Source: Corynebacterium kalinowskii (lineage in GTDB: Bacteria > Actinomycetota > Actinomycetes > Mycobacteriales > Mycobacteriaceae). From it: a stretch of 64,000 bases of DNA. A program made the position numbers and the translations under genes. Positions 54,443 to 61,400 of the stretch are shown in pieces. Location of the stretch: contig NZ_CP046452.1 of NCBI RefSeq assembly GCF_009734385.1, forward strand, positions 248,001 through 312,000, read 5' to 3'. Below the pieces are notes generated by a model, which did not search any database, was not told the DNA's origin, and saw nothing but the letters and a program-made list of their open reading frames with translations. Within the stretch, counting starts at the first letter, position 1; each line of letters starts with the position of its first letter.

Positions 54443-55567
54443 GTGTGGTTAATTCTTGCAGCTCTCATCCTATTCGTCGTCGCCGGCGTGCTCCTGTGGC
54501 TTTCGCGATCGCAAAAGCCGACTCAACCGCAGTCCCCACAGCAGCCTGAGGCGACGCCGGTAACGGAAGAACTTCAGCTCGAAGTAGTTGAGGAGCTGGA
54601 GCCGCTACCGGTGGATCCCGAGCCAGAGCCCGAGCCAGAACCTAAACCACAGCCGGAGCCTGTGCCGGAACCCAAACCACAGCCGGAACCAGAACCCGAA
54701 CCGGCACCTCAACCGGAACTTCCCCCGAAGGCTGAGCCGAAGCGTTCCGCGGTGAAACTGCCAGGCGGTCAGCGTCGTGAGCGCAAGCATTGGGCCGCTG
54801 ACCGGGGCTTTAGCTTCAGCAAGACGGACGTGTACCTCACTGACGAATGGTCCCGTGGCGCCGCCGCAACCGGTGCTGCCCCACGCGAAGTGGTAGCTGG
54901 CGTCGTTGATGTCTTGGGCATGGATTATGAGATGTACCTCGTTGATCTCGACGCCATCCCCGTGATGGCGATGCGTCGCAGCGCTGCCAGCGATGTGGTC
55001 GTCGACGCGCGCCGCGTGGGCGAATTGCTTGACGACGACTCCGATGATCTCCTCCCAGTGACGCAGGTGTCCGGGTTCGCTATCCTCTCCAATGACTTTG
55101 GCGCGGCTGAACGCGTGGTGGACGAGCGCGTGATCGCAGCGCTCGCTGCGATGCCGGAAGCAGTTACTGCAGTGTGGGCCGAAGCGGACTGGGTGCTGGC
55201 TCAAACACACAAGAACTCCACCTCCGAAGACTGGGAGCGGATGATTCAACCCTTGGCGCTGATCGCGGATGCGTCTCGAGTCCTGCCACCTCGTGCGGTG
55301 CGAAACTTGGACATTGTGATGAAGACTCGGCCGGTAGGGGAGCCAGTGGTCGTCGATAAGCCTGCGGAGCCGGAGGTCGTGAAGGTGCCGCGCGCGGAGG
55401 AGCCGGTTGAGATGCCGACGCGGGCTCGGCATGCAGCGTTGGGAGTCGTCGAGGCGCGCCCGGTGGGGGTCGATGAAGTCGGGGCGATCGCAGATGGGCC
55501 GGCGCAGTTGCCGGAAAGCGACGGGACGCGGGTCGTACGCCGCGCAGATAAGCCAACTATTTTCTAA
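54443..55567 (+). CDS. Membrane-anchored PEP-rich protein of unknown function
   Basis: 374 residues from GTG. An N-terminal signal anchor (WLILAALILFVVAGVLLWL) is followed by a proline/glutamate repeat region (residues about 55-95, PEPEPEPKPQ type), then a globular part with WAADRGFSFSKTDVYLTDEW and VVAGVVDVLGMDYEMYLVD. A TAAACT box eight bases before GTG suggests a leaderless mRNA. The PEP stretch could span the wall. Corynebacterial genomes carry a similar gene upstream of pyrE; no known catalytic motif. Confidence 0.7.
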   Translation: MWLILAALILFVVAGVLLWLSRSQKPTQPQSPQQPEATPVTEELQLEVVEELEPLPVDPEPEPEPEPKPQPEPVPEPKPQPEPEPEPAPQPELPPKAEPKRSAVKLPGGQRRERKHWAADRGFSFSKTDVYLTDEWSRGAAATGAAPREVVAGVVDVLGMDYEMYLVDLDAIPVMAMRRSAASDVVVDARRVGELLDDDSDDLLPVTQVSGFAILSNDFGAAERVVDERVIAALAAMPEAVTAVWAEADWVLAQTHKNSTSEDWERMIQPLALIADASRVLPPRAVRNLDIVMKTRPVGEPVVVDKPAEPEVVKVPRAEEPVEMPTRARHAALGVVEARPVGVDEVGAIADGPAQLPESDGTRVVRRADKPTIF

Positions 55568-55577
55568 GGAGCACACA

Positions 55578-56111
55578 TTGGATAAGAAGCAGCAGCTGGC
55601 GGAGCTCGTGAAGGAGCTAGCCATTGTGCATGGCAAGGTCACTTTGTCTTCCGGCAAGGAAGCTGATTACTACGTTGATCTGCGCCGCGCGACCCTGCAC
55701 GCGAAAGCATCCCGTTTGATCGGCGAGCTTCTGCGCGAACTCACCGCGGACTGGGATTACGCCGCTGTCGGTGGTCTGACACTGGGGGCCGACCCAGTCG
55801 CCACCTCCGTGATGCATGCCGACGGCCGCGAGATTCACGCTTTTGTGGTGCGCAAGGAAGCCAAGAAGCACGGTATGCAGCGTCGCATTGAAGGTTTCAA
55901 TGTGGAGGGCCAGAAAGTGCTCGTGGTTGAAGACACCACGACCACGGGCAACTCGCCGCTCACTGCTGTTGCCGCGCTGCGCGAAGCTGGCGCTGAGGTC
56001 GTGGGTGTGGCCACCGTCGTGGATCGCAACACTGGTGCCGGCGACGTGATCGCTGCGGAGGGACTGGAGTACCGCTACCTGCTGGGCCTGGATGACCTTG
56101 GACTCGAATAA
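55578..56111 (+). CDS. pyrE: Orotate phosphoribosyltransferase
   Basis: 177 residues from a TTG start, supported by AAGGAG six bases upstream. Makes OMP from orotate and PRPP in pyrimidine synthesis. Motifs: TLSSGKEADYYVDLR near the N-terminus and the PRPP loop VLVVEDTTTTGNSPLTAVAAL in two parts; VRKEAKKHG is the catalytic lysine loop. The following methyltransferase gene overlaps its last 20 bp. Confidence 0.94.
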   Translation: MDKKQQLAELVKELAIVHGKVTLSSGKEADYYVDLRRATLHAKASRLIGELLRELTADWDYAAVGGLTLGADPVATSVMHADGREIHAFVVRKEAKKHGMQRRIEGFNVEGQKVLVVEDTTTTGNSPLTAVAALREAGAEVVGVATVVDRNTGAGDVIAAEGLEYRYLLGLDDLGLE

Positions 56112-56745
56112 AGGCCCTACCGAGTGGTTTGAAGCGCGGGTGGGTGTTGGCCCGTGGGAGGGCGAGCGCCCAACTGACTCAAAGTATGACCCTGAACTGC
56201 TCGAAAACGGCGACAAGCGCAATGTGGTAGATGCCTATCGCTATTGGACTCGTGAAGCGATCGTGGCTGACATTGATCAGCGCCGTCATCCGCTACACAT
56301 CGCGATCGAGAACTTTGAGCACGATGCGAACATCGGAACCGTCGTACGCACGGCTAATGCGTTTGCCGTGGACACCGTGCATATCGTAGGGAAGAAGCGC
56401 TGGAACCGCCGCGGAGCGATGGTCACTGACCGCTACCAGCACCTCATGCACCACGAAACGGTCGCAGATCTATTGGAGTGGGCGGTGGCGCAAGGGCTCA
56501 AAATCGTGGCCATCGATAACACCCCTGGGAGCGTTCCGCTGGAAACAGCCGACCTTCCGCGGGAATGCTTGTTACTCTTTGGTCAAGAAGGTCCAGGCGT
56601 GACCCAAGCGGCACGCGACGGTGCTTTAATGACGTGCTCAATCGCACAATTCGGTTCGACCAGGTCAATTAATGCGGGCGTTGCGGCTGGAATCGCGATG
56701 CATGCCTGGATTAGGCAACACGCTGATCTTAGCCACGCATGGTGA
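56092..56745 (+). CDS. TrmH/SpoU family RNA methyltransferase
   Basis: 217 residues. SAM-dependent 2'-O-methylation of tRNA or rRNA. SPOUT motifs: NFEHDANIGTVVRTANAF (motif 1), LLLFGQEGPGV (motif 2) and STRSINAGVAAGIAMHAW (motif 3), complete. The first 45 residues are specific to the group. The start lies within pyrE. Substrate position not evident. Confidence 0.9.
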   Translation: MTLDSNKGPTEWFEARVGVGPWEGERPTDSKYDPELLENGDKRNVVDAYRYWTREAIVADIDQRRHPLHIAIENFEHDANIGTVVRTANAFAVDTVHIVGKKRWNRRGAMVTDRYQHLMHHETVADLLEWAVAQGLKIVAIDNTPGSVPLETADLPRECLLLFGQEGPGVTQAARDGALMTCSIAQFGSTRSINAGVAAGIAMHAWIRQHADLSHAW

Positions 56746-56756
56746 GGAGAAAATTC

Positions 56757-57884
56757 GTGCAGGAAAAGTGGTCCCACAGGGCTGATCTGGCAGAAGCTGC
56801 CATAACGGACCGTCACGCTCGACGGGTCTGGGGGATCCCCGGTACTAACCTCGCCGTTGTCGGATGGCCGTCCACTACTAAGGACGAGCTGTTCTTCCAC
56901 TGGCACTATTGGTGGCAGGCGCATTACCTCGACTGCCAAATCGACGCGACCAAGCGTCGCTCCACCAAGAAGCGCAAGCGCCGCATCAAGGAAACGATGC
57001 GTGGGATCCGGATCCGCAATCTCCGCGGCTGGACTGTCAATCGTTACTACGACGACAAATCCTGGCTGGCACTGGCAGTGGGACGGTGGCTATCGTCATC
57101 CAAGCACAAGGGACTGCGTGCGCTCGAACGCAACATTTACGACGGCATCGACACCCTCACTGGTGTCCTCCCATGGCGTACCAATGAAACTTTCTACAAC
57201 GTTCCTACGAATGGGCCGGCGGCGATCATGATGGCGCGGGCAGGGCGCGTCGATAAGGCGCGCGAGCTCACCGACTGGGTTTTCGACCACCTCATCAACC
57301 AAGACGGCCTGGTCATGGACGGTATGCGCATGCGCATGCACGGCCCGGAGCTGGTACCTGTCATCCATCCGTACTGCCAGGGCGTCATGATGGGTGCCTG
57401 CCTAGAAATCGCCGATCATTTGCTGTCTGAGAACAGCGACGAGGCCTATACGTATATTTCTCGTGCGCGCGAGCTTGTCGACGCCGTTGAACGCCATCTC
57501 GCCTCCCCAGAAGGAATTCTCAATACCCACACCGATGGCGGAGACGGCGGCCTATTTAAGGGCATTCTCGCGCGCTACCTCGCGGATGTAGCTACCCGTT
57601 TGCCTGGCGACTCTTCACTTTCTGACAACACCAGACGCAAGGCCGCACGTATCGTCACGGCTTCAGCGACCTCCCTGTGGAACCGACGCGTCGAAATCGA
57701 TGGGCTCCCGGTTTTCGCCTCCAACTGGACCGAGGATGCGCGCGTGCCATCGCTATCGACTTCTGTCGGCACAATTAGGGGAGCAGTCCTGGGCTCTACC
57801 GTTCCTGAGCGTGATCTGTCCGTGCAACTTTCCGGATGGATGCTATTGGAAGCTGCCGCAAGGGTAGCGGCTGCGGATCTGTAG
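56757..57884 (+). CDS. Glycoside hydrolase family 76 protein (alpha-1,6-mannanase-like)
   Basis: 375 residues from the GTG at 56757, with AGGAGA seven bases upstream; the ATG at 56739 is less likely. GH76 features: NRYYDDKSWLALAVGR with the catalytic Asp pair, WRTNETFYNVPTNGPAAIM, and HTDGGDGGLFKGI. Members cleave alpha-1,6-mannan. No signal peptide is visible, so a cytoplasmic role, for example on lipomannan precursors or stored mannan, is possible. Twelve bases after the methyltransferase stop. Confidence 0.85.
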   Translation: MQEKWSHRADLAEAAITDRHARRVWGIPGTNLAVVGWPSTTKDELFFHWHYWWQAHYLDCQIDATKRRSTKKRKRRIKETMRGIRIRNLRGWTVNRYYDDKSWLALAVGRWLSSSKHKGLRALERNIYDGIDTLTGVLPWRTNETFYNVPTNGPAAIMMARAGRVDKARELTDWVFDHLINQDGLVMDGMRMRMHGPELVPVIHPYCQGVMMGACLEIADHLLSENSDEAYTYISRARELVDAVERHLASPEGILNTHTDGGDGGLFKGILARYLADVATRLPGDSSLSDNTRRKAARIVTASATSLWNRRVEIDGLPVFASNWTEDARVPSLSTSVGTIRGAVLGSTVPERDLSVQLSGWMLLEAAARVAAADL

Positions 57885-58489
57885 TTCGGTGCTCTGCACA
57901 ATGATGCACTGAGAGGCATCGGCGATCGGCAGGGTTCCTGAGTGTAAAGGTCATTGCCTGAGCGTTTCCTGAGCTTGTAACGGCATGGAACATCACCTTG
58001 GAAAGGTATTACTAAAGGGCTGGTGGGGGAGCGTTTTTAGGTAGCTTTGCCGCATCCATTCTTTACAAGTTGCAGTTAGTGGCAGGGGAATCATTGCCTA
58101 AAACAGGGCCGCGGCCGGTATTGCTGAGAGTTTGATTCAAATAGTCGGCCGAAACAGTGTGTGTCCTTAATATCTTTTACGTGCTTTATCAGTACGGTTC
58201 AGAAAGATTATCTAATAAATAACCAAACCACTTCCCAATAGGCGGGTGAAGTTGCAGGTCACGGAAACATTGGCGACATATATAGGAAAATTGGTGACCA
58301 AACACCTACTTTTATTCCGACAATCCACTTAAAAAACACTAAGATTAGAATAGACAAACCTGAGAGTAGGTCATACTATGTTCTCTTAGGTTCATGTATC
58401 TACCCAAGGGTAGCGGTGAATGTCTAAGAGAAACTTAAGTCTGCGTCCCGTGTTGGGGCGGGACGAGCCTTGAAAGGTCGAAAAATTAA
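57885..58489. other. 605-bp non-coding leader region upstream of the adhesin gene
   Basis: No gene is seen. The stretch is richer in A/T than its left neighbours. It holds three closely spaced CCTGAG motifs (about 57938-57977), a palindrome GGCCGCGGCC (58107-58116), and near the gene a CTACCC-AA-GGGTAG hairpin (58400-58413) and a CGTCCCG/CGGGACG hairpin (58444-58465). These may control the adhesin; no promoter can be fixed with confidence. Confidence 0.6.
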
Positions 58490-61400
58490 ATGACTGGTAA
58501 TCGTTCAGTGCGAAGCGGTGGGACACTCGCCGGCTTCGCTGACACAAGGATTGGATCCTGGTGGGGTAGGGCTTTAGCCCTATTGATGGCTTTGGTTATC
58601 GCGGTCGGTGGTGTTATGGTCGCCACCAATCAGAAGGCAGAGGCTGTCGCAATTGGCGATACGGTTTCTGTCAACTCGGGTACTTCCGGTTATCCGATTG
58701 ACGATTCTAAAAGGCTCCTGGATTCTTATCCGGAGCTGTTTGTGATCGAGGATGCTAATGGCGTCTTGATCGGGCAGACGTACTGCATTGAGTTGCGCGT
58801 CGGAATTGCCCCGACTGTCACAGGCACGATTGGGCGTTGGGATTCCTTTTCGGGAAATAACAATTTCAAGAGCGACCAGGTAGTCCGGGAAAGGGTCAAC
58901 TGGATCGTTGCCAATTCTTACCCTGCAGTGAGCCTAGAAGAGTTGCGGCAGCATTTGGGATTGCAGCCAGGTGAACTAAATGAGGCCTCTGCCATTTCTC
59001 AGACTCAGGCTGCGATTTGGGAGCTAACTGAAGGTACGGACTTCCAATACAACGGCCTCAGATTCGATCCTTTTCAGGATGCGGAGCAAGTGGCTGCACT
59101 GCAAGCAGGTCAGTATAAGCTCTATGACTACTTGCTTTCAGCTGCAAATGTCGGTCGTCCAGAGAGCTCGAATTTCTCAGGTAGTATCTCTCAGAACACA
59201 GCTGTTACCGCAACCAAGAGTGGCGAACTTGTTGGCCCAATCGTCTTCGACTCTTCCGGCAAATTCTCTGTTGAGCCGGCAAAGGGATTTCAGGTTGTAG
59301 ATGCGTCTGGCAATCCAGTTGATATTCACAACGTGGTATCCGGTCAAGAGTTGTACCTTAAGATTGTTGATCCTGCCCTTGCCACAGAATCAGGTACAGC
59401 TACCTTGAAGGCAGTAGTTTCTGGCACTGCTATTTCAGGCGCGATTGTAAATGTGGGCTCCGGTTGGTCTCATTCGCAAACTACGATTCTTACCCACGAT
59501 CGTTCTGCAGAAATATCTGCCACGGCGTCCGTAACTTGGACTGCACCCCAGCCGTCGATTGCTACTTCTGCGATCGATCAGATTGATGGTGACAAGATTA
59601 TTTCTGCCAATGGTGGCGTTGTTGTTGACACTGTGACATATTCCAACCTTGAGGTAGGCAAGACTTACACAATCAAGGGCGAGCTGATGGACAAGGCTAC
59701 TGGCGCGAGCACCGGCGTCACCGCAGAAAAGACGTTCACTGCCACCGCTGTGAATGGTACGGTCGAGCTGTCTTTCACCGTTCCTGCAGGTAACGCTGGT
59801 AAAACTTTGGTTGCGTTTGAGACCGCTTACGATGCCACTGGCGCTGTTGTTGCTGAGCACAGGGACATCAACGATGCAGCTCAGACCGTCACAGTAGAAA
59901 CCCCCACTGAGCATGCGGTGAAGATTTCTAAGGTTGATATCGCTGGTGCCGAGCTTGCTGGTGCTGAGATTGTGATCAAGGATGCTGCTGGTGTTGAGAT
60001 TGAGAAGTGGACCTCTGGTACCGCGGCTCATGAGTTCACTCTGCCTGCTGGCGAGTACACCTTTGTGGAAAACGCTGCTCCTGCAGGTTTTGACAAGGTC
60101 ACTGATATTACGTTCACTGTGAATGCTGATGGCACGATCACCACGACCACGATTGATGGTGTGGTTGTTGCATCCGGTAACACGATGACGGTCACCGACA
60201 AGGCGATCGAGCATGCGGTGAAGATTTCTAAGGTTGATATCGCTGGTGCCGAGCTTGCTGGTGCTGAGATTGTGATCAAGGATGCTGCTGGTGTTGAGAT
60301 TGAGAAGTGGACCTCTGGTACCACGGCTCATGAGTTCACTCTGCCTGCTGGCGAGTACACCTTTGTGGAAAACGCTGCTCCTGCAGGTTTTGACAAGGTC
60401 ACTGATATTACGTTCACTGTGAATGCTGATGGCACGATCACCACGACCACGATTGATGGTGTGGTTGTTGCATCCGGTAACACGATGACGGTCACCGACA
60501 AGGCGATCGAGCATGCGGTGAAGATTTCTAAGGTTGATATCGCTGGTGCCGAGCTTGCTGGTGCTGAGATTGTGATCAAGGATGCTGCTGGTGTTGAGAT
60601 TGAGAAGTGGACCTCTGGTACCGCGGCTCATGAGTTCACTCTGCCTGCTGGCGAGTACACCTTTGTGGAAAACGCTGCTCCTGCAGGTTTTGACAAGGTC
60701 ACTGATATTACGTTCACTGTGAATGCTGATGGCACGATCACCACGACCACGATTGATGGTGTGGTTGTTGCATCCGGTAACACGATGACGGTCACCGACA
60801 AGGCGATCGAGCATGCGGTGAAGATTTCTAAGGTTGATATCGCTGGTGCCGAGCTTGCTGGTGCTGAGATTGTGATCAAGGATGCTGCTGGTGTTGAGAT
60901 TGAGAAGTGGACCTCTGGTACCGCGGCTCATGAGTTCACTCTGCCTGCTGGCGAGTACACCTTTGTGGAAAACGCTGCTCCTGCAGGTTTTGACAAGGTC
61001 ACTGATATTACGTTCACTGTGAATGCTGATGGCACGATCACCACGACCACGATTGATGGTGTGGTTGTTGCATCCGGTAACACGATGACGGTCACCGACA
61101 AGGCGACTGTCACCACTCCAGTTGTCACCACGACTCCAGTCGAGACCACGACTCCTGTTGTGACCACGACTCCTGTTGTGACCACGACTCCTGTTGTGAC
61201 CACGACTCCTGTCGAGACGACCACTCCTGTCGAGACGACCACTCCTGTTGTGACCACGACTCCGGTTGTGACCACGACTCCTGTCGAGACGACCACTCCT
61301 GTTGTGACGACCACTCCTGTTGTGACGACCACTCCTGTTGTGACGACCACTCCGGTTGTGACGACCACTCCGGTTGTTGAGGTCAAGATTGGTACGACTG

